Shown here piece by piece: positions 1-8,133 of a stretch of 64,000 nt of DNA; the first letter of the stretch is position 1, and every line of letters begins with the position of its first letter. The stretch comes from Methanococcoides sp. LMO-2 (lineage in GTDB: Archaea > Halobacteriota > Methanosarcinia > Methanosarcinales > Methanosarcinaceae): contig NZ_JBCAUS010000002.1 in the NCBI RefSeq assembly GCF_038432375.1, forward strand, positions 931,740 to 995,739. Reading direction: 5' to 3'. Made by a program: the position numbers and the translations under genes. The notes beneath the pieces were generated by a model that saw nothing but the letters and a program-made list of their open reading frames with translations, was not told where the DNA came from and made no database searches.

Positions 1-1119
1 TCAAAGATCGACGGAATGATCAGCGGTATTCGCGATGTTATTAAACTGGAAGACCCTTCCGGAAAAACACTCCGGACACTCGAACTTGACACCGGTCTGG
101 ACCTCTATCAGGTAAGCTGCCCCATCGGCCTTATAGGAGTGATCTTCGAATCCCGTCCTGACGTTGTCCCGCAGATCATGTCACTTTGCTTAAAGAGCGG
201 GAACGCTACCATATTCAAAGGCGGCAGTGAAGCACTCAACTCCAACCGTACAATATTTGACATACTTGTCACAGCCATGGAAAACACAGAAGGAATACCA
301 GGCGGAGCATTCCAGCTCATGGAAACAAGGGAAGAGGTAATGGACCTCCTTGCACAGGATGAATACATCGATCTCCTGATCCCACGTGGCTCCAATGATT
401 TCGTGAAGTTCATACAGAACAATACCAGGATCTCGGTCCTCGGACATGCAGATGGCATATGCCATGCCTATGTGGACAATAAAGCGAACCTGCACAAAGC
501 ATACGATGTGTGCTTCGACTCAAAGGTGCAGTACCCTGCAGTGTGCAATGCCATGGAAACATTGCTGATAAACAGGGAGATAGCAGGGGATTTCATGCCT
601 GAAATGATCAAAAGGTACGAGGATGCAGGAGTTGAACTCCGTTTTGACGAGGGCTCATATACACTTGCAGAAAATCTTGGCTTTAAGAACCTCAAAAAAG
701 CAACCGAGGAAGACTGGAAGACCGAATATAATGAACTTATACTTTCAGTAAAGCTGGTCGATTCCATTGAAGAAGCGATCAACCACATTAACAGCTATGG
801 ATCCCACCACACAGATGCGATAATCACAGAAGATGAAGCAAAAAGAAAGCAGTTCATCGACCTTGTGGACTCTTCAAGTGTAATGGTCAATGCATCCACA
901 AGATTTGCAGACGGGTTCCGCTACGGAAAAGGTGCAGAGGTAGGAATCAGCACTAACAAGATACATGCACGCGGCCCGGTTGGAATGGAAGGACTGGTCA
1001 TTTACAAGTACGTCCTGTTAGGTAACGGGGACAAGGTAGCAGATTATGCCGGAGATGAACCAAAGCCATTTACCCACAGGTTGCTTGACAAAGAACTATC
1101 TGACGTTCTGGACAACTGA
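1..1119 (+). CDS. proA: gamma-glutamyl phosphate reductase, 5' end outside window
   Basis: NADPH-dependent reduction of gamma-glutamyl phosphate to glutamate semialdehyde, second step of proline synthesis in the cytoplasm. The frame is open from base 1, so the true start lies upstream; 372 codons are visible of a family that is usually about 415-450. The aldehyde dehydrogenase-type catalytic cysteine sits in YPAVCNAME (codon 544-546), and the conserved FESRPDVVPQ and GGSEA motifs are present. The next gene, proB, begins about 20 bp downstream on the same strand, so the two steps of the pathway form an operon in the order proA-proB. Identification is firm; only the N-terminus is missing. Confidence 0.95.
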   Translation, partial: SKIDGMISGIRDVIKLEDPSGKTLRTLELDTGLDLYQVSCPIGLIGVIFESRPDVVPQIMSLCLKSGNATIFKGGSEALNSNRTIFDILVTAMENTEGIPGGAFQLMETREEVMDLLAQDEYIDLLIPRGSNDFVKFIQNNTRISVLGHADGICHAYVDNKANLHKAYDVCFDSKVQYPAVCNAMETLLINREIAGDFMPEMIKRYEDAGVELRFDEGSYTLAENLGFKNLKKATEEDWKTEYNELILSVKLVDSIEEAINHINSYGSHHTDAIITEDEAKRKQFIDLVDSSSVMVNASTRFADGFRYGKGAEVGISTNKIHARGPVGMEGLVIYKYVLLGNGDKVADYAGDEPKPFTHRLLDKELSDVLDN

Positions 1120-1141
1120 TAACAATTAAAAGGTGCCCACT

Positions 1142-2269
1142 TTGATCAACAGAAAAGAGATACTTGGTGATGCTGAGAAAATAGTAATCAAGCTAGGTAC
1201 GACCTCGATCAGCAGGGAAGATGGAAGCCTTAATACGGAATTTATGGAAAAGGTCGCAGCACAGGTCGCAGAGCTGCACAATGCCGGAAAGAAGGTAATA
1301 CTGGTAAGTTCCGGTTCTATCGGGATCGGGATCGAGATACTGAACCTCAACTGCCGTCCAAAGGAGATTCCTGTACGGCAGGCAGCTGCTGCTGTGGGGC
1401 AGGGTTTCCTGATGCAGCACTGGATGGAAGCTTTCCGCAAATATGACCTCAACGTAGCGCAGATACTTCTGACATACGACTCATTCACTAACAGATTAAC
1501 ATACCTCAACCTGAGGAACAGTATCTCCACACTATTGAGCTACGGAGTTATTCCGATCATCAACGAAAACGACCCGATATGTGTTCATGAGATCGAGGCT
1601 ACCCTTGGTGACAATGACAAGCTCTCCGCAATGGTCGCAAGTAAAACAGAAGCAGACGTACTGATGTTACTAACCGACATAAACGGGCTCTACAATAAGA
1701 ACCCAAAACGTCATGATGACGCAGTACTGTTAAACACCGTTGAAGAGATCACACCTACCATTGAAAGCTATGGCGGAAGCCCCACCAGCATGAAAGGGGT
1801 TGGAGGCATGCGCACAAAGATAGCAGCTGCAAAGATCTGCAATATGGCAGGCTGCTACATGGTCATTGCGAACAGCAATGTTGACAATGTGATCAGCAGG
1901 GTGCTCTCCGGAGAGAACATCGGAACACTCTTTCTCGCAAACCAGTTCGTTCACAAGAACCGTATACGCTGGATCATACTCGGGAAAGCCTCCGGCATCA
2001 TTAAAGTCGATTCCGGAGCTAAAAAGGCCATATCCAATAGTATGAGCCTTCTCCCATCAGGAGTTCTTGAAGTAGAAGGAGCCTTTGACAGAGGCGATAT
2101 CGTTAAGCTGGAGTGTAACGGAGAAGTGTTTGGAAAAGGCATTACAGATTACACATCTGAAGAACTCAAGTCTATCAAAGGAAAACACACGGATATGATA
2201 GCTGAGATACTTGGATATAAGAACTATGACCACGTGATCAAGAAAGAGAACATCGGTCTTCTCAAATAA
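1142..2269 (+). CDS. proB: glutamate 5-kinase with C-terminal PUA domain
   Basis: ATP-dependent phosphorylation of glutamate, the committed step of proline synthesis. An amino-acid kinase domain occupies roughly residues 10-255 (KLGTTSI, SSGSIGIG, NENDPI, GDNDKLSA, MKGVGGMRTKIAAA), followed by a PUA domain at about 275-355, the usual bacterial-type layout. Start: a GTG at 1133 extends the frame by three codons, but it lies inside the only good ribosome site (AGGTG, 1131-1135), so I place the start at the TTG at 1142, six bases downstream of that site. Downstream of proA, same strand. Feedback control by proline is usual in the family but cannot be seen here. Confidence 0.93.
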   Translation: MINRKEILGDAEKIVIKLGTTSISREDGSLNTEFMEKVAAQVAELHNAGKKVILVSSGSIGIGIEILNLNCRPKEIPVRQAAAAVGQGFLMQHWMEAFRKYDLNVAQILLTYDSFTNRLTYLNLRNSISTLLSYGVIPIINENDPICVHEIEATLGDNDKLSAMVASKTEADVLMLLTDINGLYNKNPKRHDDAVLLNTVEEITPTIESYGGSPTSMKGVGGMRTKIAAAKICNMAGCYMVIANSNVDNVISRVLSGENIGTLFLANQFVHKNRIRWIILGKASGIIKVDSGAKKAISNSMSLLPSGVLEVEGAFDRGDIVKLECNGEVFGKGITDYTSEELKSIKGKHTDMIAEILGYKNYDHVIKKENIGLLK

Positions 2270-2404
2270 CAGATAGCGTATGATAAGTGTATAATAACAT
2301 TTTTAAAACATGGTTCCGTCAATACACAGGAACAAAAACAATCATATTATACACTTTTATTTGCTGTAATACTACCCCACCGATGGAAGGATACAGGTGT
2401 ATTA

Positions 2405-3922
2405 ATGAAATCAAAAGCTCAGGAAAACAATGGAAGATCAAAACCAAAGGTCCTTGTTGTAGAAGCAAGTGACCAGGATGTTGAAAGCCTGAGTCTTGTT
2501 CTTTCAGAGGACTACGATGTTATCAGGGCCACCAGAGGTCATGAAGCCCTTAGCATAGTGGAAAACGAAGATCCTGAACTTGTCCTTCTTGGAAATGACC
2601 TTCCCGACATGGAAGGGGATAAAATCTTTAAAGCGATAAAAGGAAAGCTCAGCAATGAGCTGATCCCTGTTATAGTTGTCACATCCCTTTTTGAAAATGA
2701 AGAAAAGACAAAGGCCATTAAGGAAAATGCAGATGAGATACTCATAAAGCCTGTTGATGAGCTTGAACTTACAACACGCGTACGTTCACTACTACGCATG
2801 CGCCATCTGCATGATGAACTTGTCAAAGAGAGAGACGAGGTTCAAACCTATATTGATGTCGCGGGTTCGATCATAGGAGTCGTTGACAGGAACTTCAAGG
2901 TAACCCTCGTAAACCAGAAGGCCTGTGATGTCCTCGGTTATTCAAAAGAAGAGGTCATGGGACAGAACTGGTTCGATATATTCGTACCTGAATACATAAG
3001 GGAAGATATTAAAAAAGGCTACAGAGGAGTCATTAATGGTGTCATTGAACCTCCGGAGTTCTCAGAGAAACCTATCGTTACCAGAAACAGAGGAGAAAGA
3101 TGGGTACTCTGGCATGACGTCATCCTCCGTGATGATGATATGAACATCGTAGGAACTATTAGTTCCGGTGATGATATCACAGAAAGGAAGCTTGCAGAGA
3201 ATGCAATGGAAGAGGCAAACACTGAACTCAAATTGCTCGACAACATAAAGGACCAGTTCCTGACAAACCTTAATTATGAGCTAAGGACGCCACTGATCTC
3301 CATAAAAGGCTTCTGCGAACTATTGATGGAAGAGCAACTTGGAACAATAAACGATTCTCAGAAAAATGCTCTTGATACAGTCCTGAGGAATACAGAGAGA
3401 CTAAGACACCTTATAGATTCACTCCTCTACGTGAGCGGGGAGCGCTCCCAGGAGATAAAATATAACATCATTCCACTCTACCCCGCAAGGCTCATCGAGG
3501 ATATCATTGAAGATCGTGCCCTTTATATGCAAAAGAAGGAACTTACGATCGAAAATAATGTGCCAAAGAACCTTCCTGCAATATTGGGAGATATGGAACA
3601 TCTGGAAAGGATGTTCACACACCTTCTCGACAACGCAATAAAGTTCACACAAACCGGAGGAAAGATCACAGTTTCAGCATCCCACTATGACGACACCGTC
3701 GAAATCAAAATAACGGATACAGGGATAGGAATCCCGGAGGATATCCTGCCTAACATATTCAGCAACTTCTATCAGGCCGACGGGTCTACCAGAAGAAAGT
3801 ATGGAGGCACAGGTGTTGGACTTCATATCTGTAAAAAGATCATTGAAGCACATATGGGAGAGATCTTTGTCGAGAGTGAAGAAGGAACAGGCACTACGTT
3901 TACCGTCCTGCTTCCTGTATGA
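2405..3922 (+). CDS. receiver-PAS-kinase protein lacking both phospho-acceptor residues
   Basis: A 505-residue soluble signalling protein with a receiver-like domain (about 14-130), a PAS domain (about 148-265), a dimerisation helix region (about 275-345) and an HATPase domain (385-505). The ATPase boxes are intact (LLDNAIKF, DTGIGIP, GGTGVGLHI). Two defining residues are replaced: where the receiver should have Asp (LLD..LPDM.G) it reads LLGNDLPDMEG, Gly63; and the H-box reads NYELRTPL, with Tyr291 (TAT, 3275-3277) instead of the phosphorylated His. It may therefore be a pseudokinase or scaffold that binds ATP and a PAS ligand but does not phosphorylate itself conventionally. No transmembrane segment. 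ATG is preceded by AGGTG. The gene stands alone with no adjacent response regulator. Confidence 0.85.
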   Translation: MKSKAQENNGRSKPKVLVVEASDQDVESLSLVLSEDYDVIRATRGHEALSIVENEDPELVLLGNDLPDMEGDKIFKAIKGKLSNELIPVIVVTSLFENEEKTKAIKENADEILIKPVDELELTTRVRSLLRMRHLHDELVKERDEVQTYIDVAGSIIGVVDRNFKVTLVNQKACDVLGYSKEEVMGQNWFDIFVPEYIREDIKKGYRGVINGVIEPPEFSEKPIVTRNRGERWVLWHDVILRDDDMNIVGTISSGDDITERKLAENAMEEANTELKLLDNIKDQFLTNLNYELRTPLISIKGFCELLMEEQLGTINDSQKNALDTVLRNTERLRHLIDSLLYVSGERSQEIKYNIIPLYPARLIEDIIEDRALYMQKKELTIENNVPKNLPAILGDMEHLERMFTHLLDNAIKFTQTGGKITVSASHYDDTVEIKITDTGIGIPEDILPNIFSNFYQADGSTRRKYGGTGVGLHICKKIIEAHMGEIFVESEEGTGTTFTVLLPV

Positions 3923-4052
3923 TACTCGTTTTTACCCCCATAAACATGCTACAGCACATTTTCAGACCACATTTTCATGTCATACTATTGCTTTAACCAT
4001 TTCCATACTATCATTACAACTTTTGAACCCATGCCTTCTTATGCATTCGCTT

Positions 4053-4067
4053 CGAACACTATAAATA
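4053..4067 (+). promoter_or_regulatory. BRE/TATA promoter of the AI-2E family gene
   Basis: CGAAC (BRE-like) followed by ACTATAAATA. The predicted start site, about 25 bp further on, falls almost at the ATG at 4090, so the message may be nearly leaderless although AGGA at 4077-4080 resembles a ribosome site. Confidence 0.5.
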
Positions 4068-4089
4068 TAATAAGACAGGATGACTTGTG

Positions 4090-5109
4090 ATGAGAAAAGA
4101 GCGATCTGTAAAGATGATCTTAGCACTCCTGGCCATAATCATACTTGCAGTTGTGTTAAGCTACGCACTGATACCCTACATCAATGCTTTTCTTGGGGCA
4201 TTCATTCTTTACGTGATCTTCAAACCGGTTTATTGCCTGCTTACAGAACGATTTAAACTTCGAAAGGATGTATCTGCAATTACTGTGATGCTGCTTTCAT
4301 TGATAGTTGTATTTATACCACTTTACTTCCTGTTCGTATCCATTGTCGGAGAACTTGGAGGTGTGATAAACAGCATAATAGCCAATATCAGCTATGTTGA
4401 GATCATAGAGAACATAGAATATCTGGATGAAGTTCTGCCAGACCTGGAAATTCAGGATAAACTCATCAACGTGGTTTCAACTGCAGGTTCATATCTGAGC
4501 GGATATCTCCTATCAGCACTACAGAACATCGGTGGATACGTCATATCCCTCATCATAATGTTCTTTTTGCTATACTACCTATTCACATCCACGAACACTG
4601 GTTTTGATACAAAGATTAAGGAATACGTCCCATTTAACAACAGGAACACAGACAAGATTCTGAGCGAGCTCAAGAACGTAATACAATCCACCCTTATTGC
4701 CACATTGCTTATAGCAGTCCTTCAGGGATCACTATTAGGCCTGACGTTCTATGCAGTAGGCATAGAAGGTGCAACACTCTGGGGAGTTGCCACTGCAGTA
4801 CTGTCATTTGTCCCGTTGATAGGCTCACCCATCATATGGATACCTGCCACCATTATACAGATAGCATTGAAGAATTACGTTGCAGCCGTTGCGATCTTCA
4901 TAATGGGACTTATCATCAGCAACATCGATAATCTCCTCAGACCTTTCATCCAGAAAAAAGTAGGGGCCATGCACCCATTCGTGTCCCTTCTTGGAATATT
5001 TACAGGAATCTACCTTTTCGGCATCATCGGTATTATTGTTGGGCCACTCCTGATATCAACATTCCTTCTGATATTGAAAATGTTCAATGAGGAATATCTT
5101 CAGGAATGA
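4090..5109 (+). CDS. AI-2E family transporter (PerM-like permease)
   Basis: Integral membrane protein of 339 residues from the AI-2E/PerM/TerC-like exporter family. Hydrophobic segments lie near residues 10-45, 58-85, 145-170, 200-228, 235-260, 268-290 and 300-330, with the long polar loop after the second segment that is typical of the family. The C-terminal third carries the conserved pattern around DNLLRPFIQKK and the HPFVSLLGIFTG signature. The substrate is unknown; in other organisms family members have been linked to quorum-signal export or sodium/proton exchange. I use the ATG at 4090 rather than the GTG just before it. It is transcribed alone and converges on the PHP gene. Confidence 0.88.
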   Translation: MRKERSVKMILALLAIIILAVVLSYALIPYINAFLGAFILYVIFKPVYCLLTERFKLRKDVSAITVMLLSLIVVFIPLYFLFVSIVGELGGVINSIIANISYVEIIENIEYLDEVLPDLEIQDKLINVVSTAGSYLSGYLLSALQNIGGYVISLIIMFFLLYYLFTSTNTGFDTKIKEYVPFNNRNTDKILSELKNVIQSTLIATLLIAVLQGSLLGLTFYAVGIEGATLWGVATAVLSFVPLIGSPIIWIPATIIQIALKNYVAAVAIFIMGLIISNIDNLLRPFIQKKVGAMHPFVSLLGIFTGIYLFGIIGIIVGPLLISTFLLILKMFNEEYLQE

Positions 5110-5183
5110 CCTGCCCAGATATGAACTTATTTTGAGATCAGGGATCAGTAAAAGCCATGATGTTAAAGTATTTAGATCTGAAA

Positions 5184-5861
5184 TTATCCGGTCCGGATCC
5201 CTAAAGCAAGCTTAGCCTTTTTGATCCTACCAACTATCACCTGTTTTAAAACATAGGAAACAGGAGTTCTGTGGCCTCCGAAAGTTACCTTCCCATCACG
5301 TATGGCCTGAAGCACGGCTTCAGGGGTCCTTTCTGAAGCATCAACCTCAGTATAGGAGCAGCCTACCATCTTCACTTCGTGTGCATCACTGCCACCCACC
5401 TGTGGCATACCAAGTTCCCCGGTTACTCTTTTTGCCTTGTTGTTGGCACCTCCTGTAACACACCTGGAGTTAAGCACCTCCACAGCATCAGCATCGAGCC
5501 CTTCAACATAGCCAATACCATGCGAGGTGATCTTGAAAGGATGGGGAATTATCACAACTGCACCAAGTTCCCTTGCACGCTCTATGGTCTTCTCAGGAGT
5601 CATACCCGATTCAATGTCCCCATCGGGATCAAGTACAAGGATATGACCTTTAGAAGAAGTAACTTCTATACCCGGGATCACAATAATATCAGAACCCAGT
5701 TCCTTTGCCCTTTTAACACATGCAAGGCCCCCCTCACGTGTATCGTGATCACATATAGCAATCCCATCCAGACCATTCTTCTTTGCATGTTCAAGAATGG
5801 AGTCTAAGCTGGCATTGCTATCTTTTGAAAAGCAGGAATGAACGTGAAGATCAATACGCAT
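5184..5861 (-). CDS. PHP-domain metal-dependent phosphoesterase
   Basis: A 225-residue protein that is essentially one PHP domain, the metal-dependent phosphoesterase fold related to histidinol phosphatase and DNA polymerase X/III accessory domains. Metal ligands visible in order: DLHVHS (His6, His8), CDHD near residue 38, GIEV near 66, PHPF near 107 and GGSDAH near 157. Substrate is unknown; stand-alone archaeal members are often called nucleoside mono- or diphosphate phosphoesterases. The start lacks a ribosome site, and a TATA-like AACTTTATAAC lies about 35 bp upstream, so the message is probably leaderless. Converges with the AI-2E gene; the two small RNAs lie upstream on the same strand. 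Confidence 0.85.
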   Translation of the reverse strand: MRIDLHVHSCFSKDSNASLDSILEHAKKNGLDGIAICDHDTREGGLACVKRAKELGSDIIVIPGIEVTSSKGHILVLDPDGDIESGMTPEKTIERARELGAVVIIPHPFKITSHGIGYVEGLDADAVEVLNSRCVTGGANNKAKRVTGELGMPQVGGSDAHEVKMVGCSYTEVDASERTPEAVLQAIRDGKVTFGGHRTPVSYVLKQVIVGRIKKAKLALGIRTG

Positions 5862-5949
5862 ATAGAGAATGCAGTGCTCTCCTGTTATAAAGTTTTTGAG
5901 GAATGCTTTGCATAATTAATCAAAAAAGAAAAAATAGGAGGATAAATGT

Positions 5950-6034
5950 AAAAAAGCGAACGGGATGAATCAAGTCGATTACATAGGGGATTTGTGGTGT
6001 AGTACTTAGGGGATGTATGAAGAAACCCGTTCGC
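5950..6034 (-). ncRNA. putative small RNA, copy A of a tandem pair
   Basis: On the minus strand a roughly 79-nt segment is closed by a perfect 9-bp stem, GCGAACGGG (6026-6034) pairing with CCCGTTCGC (5956-5964), followed at once by six T residues (5950-5955), which looks like an intrinsic terminator. TATA (TTTATATG) and a BRE (CGAAAA) lie upstream so that the predicted start, 22 nt past the TATA box, is the first base of the stem. The interior has C-rich single strands (ATCCCC twice). There is no open reading frame. It is not box C/D or H/ACA like. No known family was recognised. Confidence 0.72.
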
Positions 6035-6056
6035 AATTATACAAACGTTTCGAACA

Positions 6057-6071
6057 CATATAAACTTTTCG
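6057..6071 (-). promoter_or_regulatory. promoter of small RNA copy A
   Basis: On the minus strand CGAAAA (BRE) then GTTTATATG (TATA), 22 nt before the RNA's first base. Just upstream (6079-6101) is an inverted repeat, ACGAACG...CGTTCGT, with a 9-nt spacer, a possible regulator site. Confidence 0.65.
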
Positions 6072-6177
6072 CATAAATACGAACGAATATTAAACGTTCG
6101 TAAATATTATTCAAAAGACATGACGAATGTTTTGCATAGTTTTCCATAATGAACAAAAAAATAAAGGATAAATAGCA

Positions 6178-6263
6178 AAAATGCGAACGGGGTGAATCAA
6201 GTCGAATACATTGGGGATTTATGGTGTAGTGCTTAAGAGGATTTATTAAGAAAACCCGTTCGC
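6178..6263 (-). ncRNA. putative small RNA, copy B of a tandem pair
   Basis: Second copy, 227 bp upstream of copy A in the direction of transcription. The same 9-bp closing stem is conserved (6255-6263 with 6183-6191), and the T-rich tail is at 6178-6181 after one A. The 5' half of the interior has drifted, but the 3' half is nearly identical to copy A: a CACTACACCA-type stretch, AATCCCC, ATGTA and TCGACTTGATTCA are shared. That pattern suggests selection on the stem and on one face of the loop. A complete promoter is repeated too, so the copies should be expressed separately. Confidence 0.72.
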
Positions 6264-6284
6264 AAATATACAAACGGTTACAAC

Positions 6285-6300
6285 GTTTATAAACATTTCG
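6285..6300 (-). promoter_or_regulatory. promoter of small RNA copy B
   Basis: On the minus strand CGAAAT (BRE) then GTTTATAAAC (TATA), with the TATA core 22 nt before the stem, exactly as in copy A. The TACGAACGAATAT box (6307-6319) is shared with copy A, but only half of the copy A inverted repeat is present. Confidence 0.65.
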
Positions 6301-6339
6301 CATTATTACGAACGAATATAAGATTTTATTTAATATTAT

Positions 6340-7584
6340 TCAGGAGATTTCGAATTGTTTTACTTTTTGAATGATCTCATTTCGTGCCTCTATTTCCATA
6401 ATGATAGAGTCACCGTATTCGATAGAATGAACTATTCCTTCATCATAAAGCCATGAGACCACAGACATGCCTTCTTCGGACATGGGAATGGAAATATGCG
6501 AATGTCCCCATTTAGGCAATTTTTTGTACAGAAGCTGCTTAAGTTCATCAATGCCCTGACCCGACACTGCGGAGATCATCACCGGATTCGGAGCAAGGTA
6601 ACTAATAGCATCCAGTTTCTCCTGCAGTTCCTCATCTGGTAGCAGATCGGTCTTATTGAGAGCTGTGACTATCGCAGCACCTCCGGTCCTCTTCCAGAAT
6701 ATATCATGACTTACCGCCAGCTTTTGTCTGATGACATCAACAGGATCGCTCATGTCAACCACAAGAAGGATAACATCGGCCAGGAAGATCTCATCAAGGG
6801 TTGACCTGAAAGCGTCCACCATCCAGTGCGGGAGATCCTCAATAAACCCAACAGTGTCTGTCAGGAGGACCTTGCGCTGGTTGATCGTAAGAGAACGTGT
6901 TGTAGGGGACAGTGTGGTAAAGAGCATGTCCTCCACTATTGTCCCCTCTTTCACAAGCAACTGGAAAAGGGTACTTTTACCTGCATTCGTATATCCTGCC
7001 AGTGCCACAAGAGAAAAACCCCTCTCATGCCTGAAGGTCCGAAGGGATTCGCTTCCCTTGCAGGAGTGCATGAGCTCGGTCCTGATCCTGACTATCCTTT
7101 TCTTTATGTCCTGCTCATAGGAATCCTCATAACCCCCAAGACCCATAAACCCCGGTCGCTCTTCCTTCTTGAGCAGGGAAACAATGGATTTCGCCTTAGG
7201 AAGCTCATATTGTAATTTTGCAAGCTCCACCTGCAGTTTTGCACGTCTGGTGGTAGCCCGTGCAGCAAATATCTCAAGGATGAGCTGGAACCTGTCCATC
7301 ACTTCACACTTGCAGGTTTCGGAAATATTATAGATCTGGGTAGTTGAAAGCTGGTTGTTAAAGATAACCTTCTCAGCCTCCAGGGCTTCCACAAGCTCTG
7401 CAAGCTCGTCCACCTTTCCACGGCCTATCTGGTACTTCCTGTCAGGATAACGTGATTGTATCATTGATCCAACTACAGTATAATCGGAAGCATGTGCCAG
7501 CTCTTTAAGTTCTGCCAGCTTTCGCTCATTCTCAGCCTCATCGGCATTCGGGTCATTACGCTGGACAACAATGGCTTTTCTCAT
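6340..7584 (-). CDS. hflX: ribosome-associated GTPase HflX
   Basis: GTPase that binds the 50S subunit and, in bacteria, splits stalled ribosomes. 414 residues: an N-terminal glycine-rich/coiled domain (about 20-170) with the PGFMGLGGYEDSYE segment, then the G domain with G1 GYTNAGKST, G3 DTVGFIEDLP and G4 NKTD. The reading frame could start at a TTG at 7671, but that adds 29 residues outside the family and lies in a run of CAAT repeats. The ATG at 7584 has AAGGTTGT just upstream and gives normal length. Downstream of the DUF2209 gene on the same strand and probably cotranscribed. Confidence 0.92.
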   Translation of the reverse strand: MRKAIVVQRNDPNADEAENERKLAELKELAHASDYTVVGSMIQSRYPDRKYQIGRGKVDELAELVEALEAEKVIFNNQLSTTQIYNISETCKCEVMDRFQLILEIFAARATTRRAKLQVELAKLQYELPKAKSIVSLLKKEERPGFMGLGGYEDSYEQDIKKRIVRIRTELMHSCKGSESLRTFRHERGFSLVALAGYTNAGKSTLFQLLVKEGTIVEDMLFTTLSPTTRSLTINQRKVLLTDTVGFIEDLPHWMVDAFRSTLDEIFLADVILLVVDMSDPVDVIRQKLAVSHDIFWKRTGGAAIVTALNKTDLLPDEELQEKLDAISYLAPNPVMISAVSGQGIDELKQLLYKKLPKWGHSHISIPMSEEGMSVVSWLYDEGIVHSIEYGDSIIMEIEARNEIIQKVKQFEIS

Positions 7585-7660
7585 ATTACAACCTTGTAAC
7601 GGACAATAAAGACAGGTGATCCGGCATCCATTCAATAAAGGAGCCGAACGAACAATTGGA

Positions 7661-7680
7661 CAATCAATCAATCAATCAAT
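7661..7680. repeat. CAAT tetranucleotide run between two genes
   Basis: Five tandem CAAT units cover the stop codon of the DUF2209 gene and the start of the spacer before hflX. Changes in unit number would alter the last codons of the upstream gene. Confidence 0.7.
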
Positions 7681-8064
7681 ACCCAATTCCTTCATAAGAA
7701 GATTTCTCGAACTCAGGGATACATGGTGGGCAAATTCTATAGCCAGCCTTTCACTCAGGGATTCCTGATACTTGAACTCACGAGAGAACATTTTCTGTGA
7801 AAGCCACTCCGGCTGGTTGTAAAGATCTCCGTGCTCCACTATGATGGTGCCTGGATACTTGATCTCAGCGACAGTTGTTTCGATGATACTGACAACATCA
7901 GCAACACCGGGTGGTGAAGCGGTCAGGAACGGTTTGATGGCGATCTGGGATACTGATTCGATATGACTTGCAGACACATCGACCGCAACAGCAGCACAGA
8001 CCATGTAGTAACCCTGTCCTATCCTGTGACGACCTGAGATATCAACGGCTATTATTGGAAACAT
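7672..8064 (-). CDS. DUF2209 family protein
   Basis: A 130-residue protein of a family found mainly in methanogenic and related euryarchaea; function unknown. It begins FPIIAVDISGRHRIG with alternating hydrophobic strands and conserved acidic residues (Asp8, Glu near 93) in an arrangement that recalls RNase H-like nucleases such as DUF429, which is my inference only. No signal peptide or membrane segment. Stops 88 bp before hflX in the same direction, and this pairing may point to a translation or RNA role. The start has no clear ribosome site, so a leaderless message is possible. Confidence 0.75.
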   Translation of the reverse strand: MFPIIAVDISGRHRIGQGYYMVCAAVAVDVSASHIESVSQIAIKPFLTASPPGVADVVSIIETTVAEIKYPGTIIVEHGDLYNQPEWLSQKMFSREFKYQESLSERLAIEFAHHVSLSSRNLLMKELGID

Positions 8065-8133
8065 TCTATTACTCGCATAAGTATTATCGTTAATTCAAAT
8101 ATCGCTTCCCGTTATTATCAGTAACCGGTAGGC

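Noticed and set aside
5950..6263. Box C/D or H/ACA guide RNA identity for the tandem small RNAs
   Set aside because: No C/D boxes with correct spacing, no ACA tail, and the closing stem with U-run fits an independent sRNA instead.
6037..6303. 88-codon minus-strand reading frame through the small RNA region
   Set aside because: It spans the 5' end of copy A, its promoter and all of copy B, lacks a ribosome site, and the conserved stem and promoter pattern explain the sequence better.
7585..7671. N-terminal extension of HflX with a CxxxCxxC pattern
   Set aside because: TTG start within a CAAT run, no ribosome site, and not part of the HflX family; the ATG at 7584 is supported.
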